Origin: Candidatus Sumerlaeota bacterium
Lineage (GTDB): Bacteria; Sumerlaeota; Sumerlaeia; MWCT01; JAUWMI01
Assembly (NCBI GenBank): GCA_030613245.1
Contig: JAUWMI010000033.1
Span: 1-47,249 of the forward strand
DNA length: 47,249 nt
Reading direction: 5' to 3'
Made by a program: the position numbers and the translations under genes. Positions 33,880 through 42,853 of this stretch are shown here, piece after piece. Under the pieces are notes generated by a model. The model ran no database searches, was not told the DNA's origin, and saw only the letters and a list, made by a program, of their open reading frames with translations. Position 1 is the first letter of the stretch, and the number at the start of each line of letters is the position of its first letter.

Positions 33880-35171
33880 CGTTTTTTATTCTTTCGAATC
33901 CGAACGGCGATGGCGTTTGCGTGCTCCACCAATCCTTCCGCCTCCGCAATTGCGATCGCATGGCGGGCCAGACGCACAAGCCCGGATTTTCTACAATGAA
34001 TTACATTGCTGGCCTTCAGAAAGCTCTCCACTGAAAGAGGCGAGAAAAAGCGTGCTGTGCCGCCAGTCGGCAGTACGTGATTAGGGCCTGCCAGATAGTC
34101 GCCAATTGGTTCTGGCGAAAATGGGCCAATAAAAATGGCACCAACATTTCGGATTTGGTCTGCGAGCCGCTGGGGAGCTGAGGTCAGAATTTCCAGATGT
34201 TCGGGGGCAATGTGGTTTGCCAGTGACGCGGCATCGCTCCGTGAGTTGACTCGGATAATCAGCCCGTGACGCCTGAGCGACGCCTGAGCAATCTGGCGTC
34301 GTGGTGATTGCTCGAGCCGTGCAGCCAGCAGTTGCTGCAATTTTTGGAGCGGAAAGCGTCCAATGAGAATTGCCACAGCCACGGCGTCCTCGTCGTGTTC
34401 CGCCTGTGAAAGCAGATCCGCGGCGACGCATTGTACGTCAGCCGTGCGATCAGCAATGACCACAATTTCGCTCGGCCCGGCGAGCATGTCAATGTCAATC
34501 ACCCCGTAGAGAAGCCTTTTCGCCTCTGTAACGTATATATTGCCTGGACCGACTATCTTATCAACCGGTTTGATGGTCTGGGTGCCATAAGCCAGCGCTG
34601 CAATTGCCTGAGCCCCGCCGATCTGGTATACTTCCTTAATCCCAACTAGATGTGCTGCAGCGAGTGTGGGACAGTTGAGCTTTCTCGCAGGGGATGGTGG
34701 CGTGACCATGACGATCTCAGGCACGCCGGCGATCTGAGCCGGGATGGCATTCATCAATACCGATGAAGGGTATGCGGCTTTCCCGCCTGGGATGTAGATG
34801 GCAACACGCTGGAGCGGCAGCCACCGTTGACTCAGCGTAACGCCAAGACGGTCGGTGAACGACCATGAGTGCTTCAGCTGGCGGCGATGGAATCGCTGGA
34901 TGCGATTACGGGCGAGAGTCAATGCCCGGCGGAGCGCTGGATCAAGATGCTCCCAGGCCTCTTTGAGCTGTCGCGGTGGGATGCGCACAGATTGCTCGCT
35001 GAGCGCGACAGCGTCATATTGTCGAGTATATCGCAGCACGGCGCGGTTGCCCTGGCGGCGTACATCTTCGACAATCTTGCGCACGCGCTGGTTTACGCGT
35101 AGCTCCTTACGGCCGCGCACCAGGTTCGCCCAAAGTTTTTGCTGCTCTTGTGGATATGTAAGTACGCGCAT
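33876..35171 (-). CDS. hisD: Histidinol dehydrogenase
   Basis: Zinc enzyme oxidising histidinol to histidine, the last step of the pathway. Motifs seen are YIPGGKAAYPSSVLMNAIPA, DMLAGPSEIVVIAD, the zinc-site glutamine and histidine in LLSQAEHDEDA, and the catalytic Glu-His in ANHIAPEHLEIL. The 431-residue length is standard. GGTGAG lies about 12 nt before the ATG at 35171. It is first of hisD-hisC-hisB; the remaining his genes are not in the window. Confidence 0.96.
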   Translation of the reverse strand: MRVLTYPQEQQKLWANLVRGRKELRVNQRVRKIVEDVRRQGNRAVLRYTRQYDAVALSEQSVRIPPRQLKEAWEHLDPALRRALTLARNRIQRFHRRQLKHSWSFTDRLGVTLSQRWLPLQRVAIYIPGGKAAYPSSVLMNAIPAQIAGVPEIVMVTPPSPARKLNCPTLAAAHLVGIKEVYQIGGAQAIAALAYGTQTIKPVDKIVGPGNIYVTEAKRLLYGVIDIDMLAGPSEIVVIADRTADVQCVAADLLSQAEHDEDAVAVAILIGRFPLQKLQQLLAARLEQSPRRQIAQASLRRHGLIIRVNSRSDAASLANHIAPEHLEILTSAPQRLADQIRNVGAIFIGPFSPEPIGDYLAGPNHVLPTGGTARFFSPLSVESFLKASNVIHCRKSGLVRLARHAIAIAEAEGLVEHANAIAVRIRKNKKR

Positions 35172-35300
35172 TCGCGATGTCTCTCACCAGAGAATCCTAC
35201 GGGTCTTCAGCAGAATGCCCCGGCTGTTCTATCAGCGTAAGCTGAAGGGTCTTTCAGTATGACAACCCAATGGGCATTTCTTCCCGGGCGATTCCCCAGG

Positions 35301-36512
35301 CTACGAGATGCCCAGCTCCTCAAGCGTGCTCAAGAGCTCTTCTTCCGTGGGCAAACGATTGAGGTCGGCCTGAATGTTTCCGGTCTGATCAATGATGATC
35401 AGGCGCGGGAGCACACGAACGTTGTATTGCATTGCGACGGTATTCTTGATATCGCGGAGCACAGGGAAGGTAATGCTTCGCTTCTCTAGAAAGCTCTTTA
35501 CCATTTCAACATTGGCTTCGTTGGTCACACCGATTACGACAAGGTCGCTGGCTGCATAGCGCTCGTGGAGCTTTTGCAGGATCGTTAACGTGTTGATTGA
35601 CTGGGGATTCTGGGTTGTCCAGAAGCTCACGATCACTACCTTCCCGCTGAGCGATTGCAGGCTGTGGGTATTGCCCTCAAGGTCTTCCAGTGTAAACGCA
35701 GGCGCCTTTTGACCCACCAAGATGGGAGGTGAAGAAGCGGGCTGCGGTCCCAGCGAGAGCTGCGCAACCTCTTGGGCTCCAGCAGGCGGATTAAATGTGA
35801 AAACCTGGGAAGGGATGGCCTCATTCAGATGAATGTTCTTATGCCATTCCGAGATCACAACCGGTGTGGATGGAGGAGTTATGTCCTGTTGCTTAGCAAT
35901 AGACTGAAGGTATGGCGTCATATCGGTGGTAGATTTGCGAATAATGTGCGCCCGCTTGTCAATCCACAGCTGTGTTATGGTATTGTTGTTTTGCGTCAGG
36001 CGAAGAACCTCACAGAGATGTGCGCCAACTGAATCCGATGGCTCCAGTTCTATTGATTTGATGTTGTCCATGAGATACGCATCAGGATTTTCCAGCATAA
36101 TGAGCGCAGGGACGTTGCAGCGGATTTTCGTCAGAAGACTCTCCTGGGTTTCTGCTGTGAACGTGGCAGGCACAGGAATCTTCGTATATTGCTTAAGTAT
36201 CTCCAGATAGGAATAGAGATGCTTCCCGTCCGATATTATCTGTGCACCTGCCACTGGATCCTTGTTGACAAAAGCGACCTTGTTTGGCCGTTCAAACGCA
36301 AACATGATACTTTGCGGCTTCTGCATACGATCGGAAAGCTGCAGTTCGATCTGGGCTTGATAGGAGCGGAGTGCGCGGTAGCGTTTCAGCACTGAATCGA
36401 GGAGTGCACGGGCCTGGTCGTGCTGCTTGGGCGCCTGCGCACCGGGGCCGCATGAGAGCATTGCAAATGCAAGGAGGATAACAGGAACCGTAGCAGTGTA
36501 ACAGCGTCGCAT
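35301..36512 (-). CDS. Lipoprotein with LolA/DUF2092-like and TlpA-like domains lacking the CxxC
   Basis: Predicted exported lipoprotein: hydrophobic VPVILLAFAML followed by Cys21 (LSC-G), a near-lipobox. Residues about 30-225 resemble LolA/outer-membrane lipoprotein-sorting or DUF2092 proteins (YRALRSYQAQIELQLSD; KVAFVNK; QLWIDKRAHIIRKSTTD). Residues about 262-403 have a TlpA/AhpC thioredoxin-like fold (VGQKAPAFTLEDLEGNTHSL; VVIVSFWTT; cis-proline region NVRVLPRLIIIDQTG). Where TlpA has W-C-x-x-C this protein has W-T-T-Q-N-P-Q, so it cannot do dithiol exchange there. The ATG at 36512 begins the signal peptide; an ATG 27 nt upstream is also possible. It lies upstream of hisD with a 129-bp gap. 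Role unknown, perhaps binding rather than redox. Confidence 0.75.
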   Translation of the reverse strand: MRRCYTATVPVILLAFAMLSCGPGAQAPKQHDQARALLDSVLKRYRALRSYQAQIELQLSDRMQKPQSIMFAFERPNKVAFVNKDPVAGAQIISDGKHLYSYLEILKQYTKIPVPATFTAETQESLLTKIRCNVPALIMLENPDAYLMDNIKSIELEPSDSVGAHLCEVLRLTQNNNTITQLWIDKRAHIIRKSTTDMTPYLQSIAKQQDITPPSTPVVISEWHKNIHLNEAIPSQVFTFNPPAGAQEVAQLSLGPQPASSPPILVGQKAPAFTLEDLEGNTHSLQSLSGKVVIVSFWTTQNPQSINTLTILQKLHERYAASDLVVIGVTNEANVEMVKSFLEKRSITFPVLRDIKNTVAMQYNVRVLPRLIIIDQTGNIQADLNRLPTEEELLSTLEELGIS

Positions 36513-36809
36513 AATATTTGATTCAATTCCAGAAGGCATGTTTTGTTCGCGACTCTCGAATCATCGCAGGCTCTTCTCGAGGCGTGATACCTGCTGATTC
36601 AGAGATCTGTGCGTGCATCTGAAGCTGAAATTTTGGATAATAGATACCCTTATTCTGATTTAAGTGTCAATACTTTGTATGAGGTCTTGGAGAAAAAGGG
36701 GAGGATCTATCAGCATGTGCAAAACCTTGACTTTTCCAGGGGCATGAGGCAATAGGATAAACTTTGTTAGACGTAAGAGAGGATGATTTTTTTTGGGGGA
36801 GAAAGCAGC

Positions 36810-37253
36810 GTGGGTGAAGAGCCGCGGGCAAGCGAAAATCTGCGGACGTGCGAGACGGTTGTTCGCGTGACTTACAGTGACACGGATCAGATGGGCATGG
36901 TTTATTATGCAAATTATCTGATCTGGTTCGAGATTGGCCGCACCGAATTCATGCGGCAGTATGGGTTGACATACAAATCGTTAGAGACGCGGGGCATGTT
37001 TTTGCCGGTCGCACGATGTGTATGTGAGTATAAATTGCCAGCAAAGTATGATGATCTAATCCGGATTGTGACAACGATTGCCCAAATGACCAGGGCCAGT
37101 ATCACATTTTCTTACAAGTTGTTGCGCGAGGGAAGTGGAGAAATTATCGCTCTGGGAGAGACGAAACACGTCTGTATTGGTCGCGACGGAAAGATTCTAA
37201 AGTCGGGCCTCTCAGGTTTGCCCTTTAAAGCACCTGGGATAAATGGGCAGTAG
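36810..37253 (+). CDS. Acyl-CoA thioesterase, YbgC/4HBT hot-dog family
   Basis: Hot-dog thioesterase hydrolysing acyl-CoA (or acyl-ACP) esters in the cytoplasm. The family core is VRVTYSDTDQMGMVYYANYLIWFEIGR with the catalytic aspartate in YSDTDQMG, followed by ITFSYKLLREGSGEIIALGETKHVCIGRDGK. I prefer the GTG at 36810 because GGGGGAG lies 8-9 nt upstream. The ATG at 36783 has its only purine run touching the codon. It precedes ftsX by about 110 bp on the same strand; YbgC homologues are often near envelope genes, but the link is loose. Confidence 0.87.
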   Translation: MGEEPRASENLRTCETVVRVTYSDTDQMGMVYYANYLIWFEIGRTEFMRQYGLTYKSLETRGMFLPVARCVCEYKLPAKYDDLIRIVTTIAQMTRASITFSYKLLREGSGEIIALGETKHVCIGRDGKILKSGLSGLPFKAPGINGQ

Positions 37254-37364
37254 CGATGGTGGCGTGGGCAATCAGCAAATCATCTAGCACTGTGCAACCT
37301 GATTCGCAGATTAGAGGGATGAAGATTTTAGATTGTATACAATAATATGGTGCGGGAGAATACA

Positions 37365-38201
37365 GTGTCTGACGTGGAGAAGCGAGCTTATTTGATCGAA
37401 TGGCTGGTGTTTGTTCTTCTATTTACACTCCTGGTGGGATTCTTGCTGTGCCGCAAGAATTTTACGGCGCTTGTTGCCTATCTAGAGAAGAGCACGCCGG
37501 TCAAGTTAGTTCTACACAGAGATGTCACTGGTGAGCACCTGGCGCCTCTCGTTGCTGCGTTAGAGCGGACGCCAGGGGTGGTTGGCGTTGATGTGATCAG
37601 TAGCGCGACGTTACAGCATGTTTTGCAGCAGCAGGAGCCATGGGTTCAGGAACTTGATACAGTCTTGCCTGGTACGTATCCGGTGAGCATCAATGTAGGG
37701 ATTGACGGCAGCCTGCGAGACCGTAGGGCTTTTGCTTCGGCACTTGTGGGCATCGCGCAGTTGGATGGTGTGGAGACGTTGATGTATGAGGAAAAAGGTT
37801 TTGACAAATCCAGGGAGTTTGTGCGATTCGTGTATCAGTTATTTCGCAGCGCATTGGTATTAGTATTTTTATCTGTCGGCATTCTCTATTGCGCGACGCG
37901 TGCGCTCGGGTTTCGTGGTCAATACGATAAAAGCGGTGAAGATGGCAGCTGGGTTGAGGAGAACCCGGCGCATTTTACGTCTAGAACGATTATTTCAGGC
38001 ATTGCTGCGGGCGTGACAGCAGGGATGTTTAGTCTTGTTTTTCTGTGGTGTTGTATAGAGGCCGCCAATCTGGTGCTTCAATATCGGCTGGTATTTTTCA
38101 CACCAGGAGAGATTAGTGTGTTTTTGTTTTCGGCAATGGCACTGCGCGTTGGGCTGGATGTCTTAACGAGTGGGTGGCAAAGAGTGCGGAAGCACGTATA
38201 A
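37365..38201 (+). CDS. ftsX: Cell-division permease-like protein FtsX
   Basis: Inner-membrane partner of the FtsE ATPase, transmitting a cytoplasmic signal to periplasmic murein hydrolase regulators. There is one N-terminal helix (LIEWLVFVLLFTLLVGFLLC), a periplasmic FtsX extracellular domain (residues about 45-145, APLVAALERTPGVVGVDVIS), then three helices near 160-180, 210-235 and 245-265. The GTG at 37365 has GGAG 6 nt upstream; the ATG at 37347 has none. Its stop overlaps the next gene's ATG (TAATG). Unusually, ftsE is not adjacent and is not found in the window. A canonical FtsX has about 300 residues, so 278 is slightly short. Confidence 0.85.
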   Translation: MSDVEKRAYLIEWLVFVLLFTLLVGFLLCRKNFTALVAYLEKSTPVKLVLHRDVTGEHLAPLVAALERTPGVVGVDVISSATLQHVLQQQEPWVQELDTVLPGTYPVSINVGIDGSLRDRRAFASALVGIAQLDGVETLMYEEKGFDKSREFVRFVYQLFRSALVLVFLSVGILYCATRALGFRGQYDKSGEDGSWVEENPAHFTSRTIISGIAAGVTAGMFSLVFLWCCIEAANLVLQYRLVFFTPGEISVFLFSAMALRVGLDVLTSGWQRVRKHV

Positions 38202-39484
38202 TGTCACAACTACGGAGCTGTAAGGTGAGTGGCTGGTGGAGACGAGTGGTTTCGACTGTGCTCATGGCATGGTTGGTGGGCATAGTATTAGCGGGCTGCC
38301 TGGCGAACTCTACACTGGTGGCGCAAGAGGAAAAGACTCAGGCTGGTGATTTAAAGAAGATCGAATATTCGGAAGAGACTTTGGAAGAGACGCAATCAGT
38401 GTTGAATCAGATTGAGACCAACATCGATGCGTTACAGCAGGAGAACAAACAGCTCGATCAAAAGGCGCGTCAGAAGCGAAGCGATATTAAGCAGGTAGAA
38501 CGCTCGCTCAAGCAGCAATCCCGGCTCTGCCGGATTTACGATTACAAGTTGCACAATACAGAACTAGAAGTAGGGCAAGTACGTGAGGATCTGGCGCGGC
38601 TGAATCAAGGGATTGCCAAGCAGCAGACGCAGTTGCAGCTCGAGCTGCATCAGCTTGAGTTGCTTGGGCTACAAAGAGCGCCGCATCGTCTTCTTGTGCG
38701 AGGGGCGAATGCAGTAGATGATTATTTTGTGGCCAAGACGACAGCGCGGCATGGGCTGGAAAAGTTAAGACAACAGTTAGCGGATCAGGCCATGCTGCAA
38801 GATCTGTTAGAGGAAATCGGGACATCGAATCAACAGACAGAAATAGTGAGTCAGCAGTCGCAGGAGGAGCGCCAAAGCACAGAGAAGCGGATGAAAAGTG
38901 AATTGCAGGGTCTCGAATCGCTCATGCGTACCAAGAGCGAGACACGGGAAAAGATGGCTGTTCTCCAAGAGCGGCAGCGGCGTGTGGCGCAGATCATTCG
39001 CTTATTGATGAAACAGAAGACCGCGCGCGAACACGCGGAAGCATCATCCCATCTCCTTTTCAGAGAAGACGGCACGTTGCCATGGCCTTGCACCATGCCT
39101 CTTGTGCGGGGATTTTCAAAGGATACAACAGACGAGGCGAGCTACAATCCCGGGGTTGATCTGGCATTGCCCCAGGGTACGGAAATCCGGGTTGTTGCCC
39201 CGGGCGAGGTGCTCTATGCAAAGGTGTTTAGAGGCTACGATAATTTGGTAATCGTTGATCACGGCGGCGGGATGTGTAGTCTGTATGCGTTTCTTGATAA
39301 GATACTGGTCACGCAAGGCGAGAGGGTTGAAAAGGATGCCGTGGTCGGGCTATCCGGGTTGCTCGAAGGGAATTGGGGCCCGGGTGTGCATTTTGAGATT
39401 CGCAAAGACGGCGAGGCGATTGATCCTCGCGTGTGGTTTGAGGCAGCTTCTGGCCAAGCAGGCGCTGGCGCGAGCGGGAAATAG
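38201..39484 (+). CDS. EnvC-like murein hydrolase activator lipoprotein (degenerate LytM)
   Basis: Predicted lipoprotein with a perfect lipobox LAGC (Cys33) after WLVGIVLAG. Residues about 55-280 form a long heptad-rich coiled coil (QIETNIDALQQENKQLDQKA; QERQRRVAQIIRLLM). Residues about 310-415 form a LytM/M23-type domain. The zinc ligands are replaced: NPGVDLALP has Asn where H-x-x-x-D has His, and GPGVHFEIR lacks the first His of H-x-H. So it should activate amidases rather than cut peptidoglycan, as EnvC does. The ATG at 38201 overlaps the ftsX stop by one base, with GGAAG about 10 nt upstream. It fits an FtsEX-EnvC-type division module. Confidence 0.85.
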   Translation: MSQLRSCKVSGWWRRVVSTVLMAWLVGIVLAGCLANSTLVAQEEKTQAGDLKKIEYSEETLEETQSVLNQIETNIDALQQENKQLDQKARQKRSDIKQVERSLKQQSRLCRIYDYKLHNTELEVGQVREDLARLNQGIAKQQTQLQLELHQLELLGLQRAPHRLLVRGANAVDDYFVAKTTARHGLEKLRQQLADQAMLQDLLEEIGTSNQQTEIVSQQSQEERQSTEKRMKSELQGLESLMRTKSETREKMAVLQERQRRVAQIIRLLMKQKTAREHAEASSHLLFREDGTLPWPCTMPLVRGFSKDTTDEASYNPGVDLALPQGTEIRVVAPGEVLYAKVFRGYDNLVIVDHGGGMCSLYAFLDKILVTQGERVEKDAVVGLSGLLEGNWGPGVHFEIRKDGEAIDPRVWFEAASGQAGAGASGK

Positions 39485-39616
39485 AGGCGGGGTCGGTCAA
39501 CCAGAGTTCACCACGCTTCTTGTCCGCCGTCAGACGTCTGGCTCTGGTCTTCTAGCGTGACAACGCGGCAATATCATCACATTGCCATCAAATTCAGTGT
39601 GGAATGAGGAGTGCAC

Positions 39617-41113
39617 ATGTCTGGAGCAAACTTTTTAAAGCACCCAATTGAGAAACGCCTTCTGATTCTCAGTCTGCTGGTGCTTCTTTGTGCAGTCGCC
39701 TTGATGGGCCAGGTGGCCAGCAAGGTCAAGACGGAAGAGCAGGACGAAGAGTTCTACCGGTTTGTGGATCTCTTTGCCGAGGTTTATAAAGACATCCAGG
39801 GCAAATACGTCAGAGAGATTGACTCGGAGAAGCTTTTTGAGGGAGTCCTGAACGGGATGTTCCTTACTCTGGATCCTCATAGCCAGTACATGGGGCCTGA
39901 TGCCCTGATGGAGCTTGAGAAGGATACAGAAGGGCAATTTTCCGGTATCGGAATACATATTACGCTCAAGAATAAGATCTTGACCGTAGTGGCACCGATT
40001 CCGGGCTCGCCAGCAGCGCAGTTGGGTCTCCAGCCCTGGGATCGCATCATCGAGATTGAAGGGAAGTCTACGGAAGGCATTACGCTGATTGAGGCAGTAA
40101 AGAAACTTACAGGGCCGCCCGGCACCACAGTAACCATTACCGTATATCGCACAGCTGAACCCAAGCCGCTCCATTTTACCCTTACGCGCGAGACCATCAA
40201 AATCCGAAGCATTTACTCAAAAATCTTTGACGATGTCGTAGGCTACACACGGATAGCCAAATTCAGTGAGCAGACGGCGAGAGATCTCGAGCAGGCAATT
40301 CTCGAACAGATTGAAAAAGGCGTCAAGGGTCTTATCATTGACATCCGATTTAACACCGGCGGATTGTTGCAGCAGGCAATTGAGGTGTCTGACCTGTTTG
40401 TGTCAGAGGGCGAGGTGATTGTCTCGACTCGTGGGCGTATTCCAAGCCAGAATCGCGAATACCGAGCGGACCGCGATCCGATTACGCATCTTCCCATAAT
40501 TGTGCTCATCAATCAGTTCAGTGCCAGCGCCTCGGAAATCGTTGCGGGCGCCATCAAGGATCATCACCTGGGTATTCTGGTCGGGCCGAAAGGCGAGAGG
40601 ACTTTTGGCAAAGGCTCGGTTCAGACCATTGAAGAACTCCATCATTCGCTTTCCAAGGATGAGAACGGCAACGACCGGCGCAGTGCCATTCGCCTGACCA
40701 CTGCTGAATATTACACGCCAAATGGAGACAAAATTCATGACGTTGGCATTGAAGCAGATTGGGAGGTCGAGCTGCCAGAAGGCCACGAGCTGGCACTGTC
40801 GCGCCATGGACTCCTCGGGGAGCCGGATGTGCGTGAACCGGAGCATAAGGAGCAGAACCAGCTAGAGGAAGCACCACCGGAGGAAGAGCTACAGGAGCCG
40901 CAAGGGGAATCGCAGAATGTTGATACAGTAACTACACCTTCGGTTAAGGAACCGGGGCCTGAGGAGACATCCCCGGGATTCTATCTGCCTGAGCAACCGG
41001 AGAAAGAGGACGAGACTAAGGAGGAGAAATTTGTTGATGTCCAGCTCGAGGAGGCAATTAAAATTATAAAGGCTCACATTGCGATGGGACTGCTCGGGAT
41101 AACCAGTGAATAG
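39617..41113 (+). CDS. ctpA: C-terminal processing peptidase (S41, CtpA/Prc family)
   Basis: Periplasmic serine protease trimming protein C-termini or degrading murein-hydrolase regulators. An N-terminal helix (LLILSLLVLLCAVALMG) exports or anchors it. Residues about 95-180 are a PDZ domain (GIGIHITLKNKILTVVAPIPGSPA). The S41 core follows (GLIIDIRFNTGGLLQQAI) with the nucleophile serine in FSASASEI and the Lys-x-x-x-Gln of FGKGSVQT. After residue 405 comes a long Glu/Pro-rich low-complexity tail, then a short helix (QLEEAIKIIKAHI). The ATG at 39617 has GAGGAG 6 nt upstream. Its place after ftsX and envC matches known co-occurrence. Confidence 0.93.
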   Translation: MSGANFLKHPIEKRLLILSLLVLLCAVALMGQVASKVKTEEQDEEFYRFVDLFAEVYKDIQGKYVREIDSEKLFEGVLNGMFLTLDPHSQYMGPDALMELEKDTEGQFSGIGIHITLKNKILTVVAPIPGSPAAQLGLQPWDRIIEIEGKSTEGITLIEAVKKLTGPPGTTVTITVYRTAEPKPLHFTLTRETIKIRSIYSKIFDDVVGYTRIAKFSEQTARDLEQAILEQIEKGVKGLIIDIRFNTGGLLQQAIEVSDLFVSEGEVIVSTRGRIPSQNREYRADRDPITHLPIIVLINQFSASASEIVAGAIKDHHLGILVGPKGERTFGKGSVQTIEELHHSLSKDENGNDRRSAIRLTTAEYYTPNGDKIHDVGIEADWEVELPEGHELALSRHGLLGEPDVREPEHKEQNQLEEAPPEEELQEPQGESQNVDTVTTPSVKEPGPEETSPGFYLPEQPEKEDETKEEKFVDVQLEEAIKIIKAHIAMGLLGITSE

Positions 41114-41175
41114 AGTTGGTGTCCGGCAGCTGCGCATGATAAGCCGGGCGGCTCCCCGCTGGTAGTCGAAAACGC

Positions 41176-41234
41176 AACGTCGGGAAAAGCAGATGTTGAT
41201 TGATAGAAGGAAGCGAATCCCGACGTTTTTTATT
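41176..41234 (+). terminator. Long-loop terminator after ctpA
   Basis: AACGTCGGGA and TCCCGACGTT form a 10-bp stem followed by TTTTATT, as in an intrinsic terminator, but the loop is about 32 nt long. It ends the thioesterase-ftsX-envC-ctpA transcript. Confidence 0.65.
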
Positions 41235-41262
41235 ATGAGCGAAACAATACAGGAAGAGCAGG

Positions 41263-41904
41263 ATGGTAACAGCGGGATCGTTGTTTTTTCACGGCTATGT
41301 ACTGGGACTCATGGCAGCTGCGCCGATCGGGCCGGTTAATATAGAGATGATTCGGCGGGGATTGCGCGTGGGGTTTTGGGCGCCGTTTTGCATAGGGATG
41401 GGCGCGGTGACTGCGGACTTTTTTTATGTGACGCTGGCGTCGTTTGGCTTTTCATCATTATTTTCGCACAGCGCAGTTGTCCGAGGGGGCCTGATGCTTC
41501 TGGGTGCAGCCCTCCTGAGCTTCCTGGGAATCGCAGCAATGCGCGAGGCGAGGCATCCGGTATCGCTGTCTGAGAACCCGGGACAAAAGCCGCTTAGCAA
41601 GGTTAAGTATTACCTGCTGGGGGTGCTACTGTGTCTGGCCAATCCAATGACTATTGCCTACTGGCTGGTAGTGAGTGCAATTTTTCTGCCAGGCGGCGAG
41701 GAACTGTGGCGTACCTATACAGTTTTAGTGATCAGCGTGTCAGCAGGATGTATAACGTGGGTGCTCTTTATTTCAACGGTGCTGCACGTATCGCGAAGTC
41801 ACGTAAGTTCCAGGCTTTTTCAGTACGTCAATCTGGTGAGCGGGGTTTTACTGGTCGGCTACGGCCTCTTTTTTGTGCTAAAGTTTATCCGCCTTATCTG
41901 GTAA
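41263..41904 (+). CDS. LysE/RhtB-type amino-acid exporter
   Basis: Integral membrane exporter of the LysE superfamily, predicted with six helices over 213 residues. The family signature near the start is GLMAAAPIGPVNIEMIRRGLRVGFWAPFCIGMGAVTADFFYV, and a second conserved site is GVLLCLANPMTIAYWL near residue 120. The substrate cannot be told. AGGAAGAGCAGG immediately precedes the ATG. It overlaps the 3' end of the convergent Nudix gene by 11 bp. Confidence 0.9.
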   Translation: MVTAGSLFFHGYVLGLMAAAPIGPVNIEMIRRGLRVGFWAPFCIGMGAVTADFFYVTLASFGFSSLFSHSAVVRGGLMLLGAALLSFLGIAAMREARHPVSLSENPGQKPLSKVKYYLLGVLLCLANPMTIAYWLVVSAIFLPGGEELWRTYTVLVISVSAGCITWVLFISTVLHVSRSHVSSRLFQYVNLVSGVLLVGYGLFFVLKFIRLIW

Positions 41905-42643
41905 GCAGAGCAGGATAGAGACGAAGGCGCGCCAGTTGCGCAGGTCTAAGACGGGCAGTGTCGAGGCGGTAAAGTCTATGGCGTTCCGCACGGAGGCCAG
42001 GGGATTTTTTAGCGCAAGGTTTGAGAATGCCAAGCTTGTGGAGGGCGCGGGCAAATCGCTGAGGCTGAAGTGGATTGCCCATGATGATTTCAAATGCTTT
42101 TCGAACCGTACTGACGGTGAACTGCTGCGGCAGAAAAGGGAAGACGAACGGGTAACGTTCGATGCGGTGGCGAAGATACGCGAGGGTGTGTTTGAGAATC
42201 ATGCGATGGTCGAATGCCAGTGGTGGAAGATTAAAAAGGGAAAACCAGCCAACGCCCTTTGCGTCGTCCCCAGCGCGGGGACGAACCTTGTCCGGCCGAA
42301 CAATGCCTAGATAGACAACGGAAATCACGCGGGTACGCGGGTCGCGCCGGGGATCGCCCGCAACGAAGAATGGATCAAGATTGCGCGGGCTCAGTTTCAC
42401 CCCGGTTTCCTCGGCGAGTTCGCGTACCGTGGCTTCTTCCAACGATTCCCACAAATCAATAAACCCTCCGGGAATGGCCCAGTGGTCTTTAAAAGGGGGG
42501 TTCTTGCGCACAATCAAGAGCACCTTGAGATCGTTTTCCTTGAGTGTAAGAACCACTGCGTCAACCGTGACGGCCGGCCGCTCGTAGTGCGTAGAAGTGT
42601 GTTTGCTTCGCTTTGTCCGCTCTTTGTGCTTTGCCCGTGTCAT
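41894..42643 (-). CDS. nrtR: NrtR-like Nudix/winged-helix regulator
   Basis: Fusion of an N-terminal Nudix domain and a C-terminal winged helix, the layout of NrtR repressors of NAD metabolism. The Nudix box is fully conserved (G-FIDLW-E-x7-REL-AEE-TG-V) at about residues 60-82. The C-terminal half (residues about 165-245) matches the NrtR DNA-binding domain: FTVSTVRKAFEIIMGNPLQ, then RFARALHKLGIL and LYRLDTARL. It follows nadE on the same strand, which supports the assignment. The ATG at 42643 has GGAG 6 nt upstream; an earlier frame opening has none. NrtR proteins sense ADP-ribose or NAD products; whether this box still hydrolyses is unknown. Confidence 0.8.
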   Translation of the reverse strand: MTRAKHKERTKRSKHTSTHYERPAVTVDAVVLTLKENDLKVLLIVRKNPPFKDHWAIPGGFIDLWESLEEATVRELAEETGVKLSPRNLDPFFVAGDPRRDPRTRVISVVYLGIVRPDKVRPRAGDDAKGVGWFSLFNLPPLAFDHRMILKHTLAYLRHRIERYPFVFPFLPQQFTVSTVRKAFEIIMGNPLQPQRFARALHKLGILKPCAKKSPGLRAERHRLYRLDTARLRPAQLARLRLYPALLTR

Positions 42644-42792
42644 CCAGAGCTCCTGTGGTACGCCTTTCCACCAAGCGATATGAGTTGCCCGCTCTAGGCG
42701 GCCTTGCCTGATTTTGCCTTCCTGTACAGCATACACCAGTGGACTACGCTCGTTTTCCCAAGCACCACCAGATTATCTAATTGTAATATAGG

Positions 42793-42815
42793 GTGGCACG
42801 GGTATCTTGCCCGTG
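42793..42815. repeat. GTGGCACGGG...CCCGTG hairpin repeat, copy 1
   Basis: GTGGCACGGG-TATCTTG-CCCGTG, the same sequence as 45731-45753 reversed (22 of 23 positions). It lies between nadE and the NrtR-like gene. Confidence 0.8.
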
Positions 42816-42853
42816 ATAACTTTGGTGAGTTTCCCAGACCAGAGCCGTCGCTA

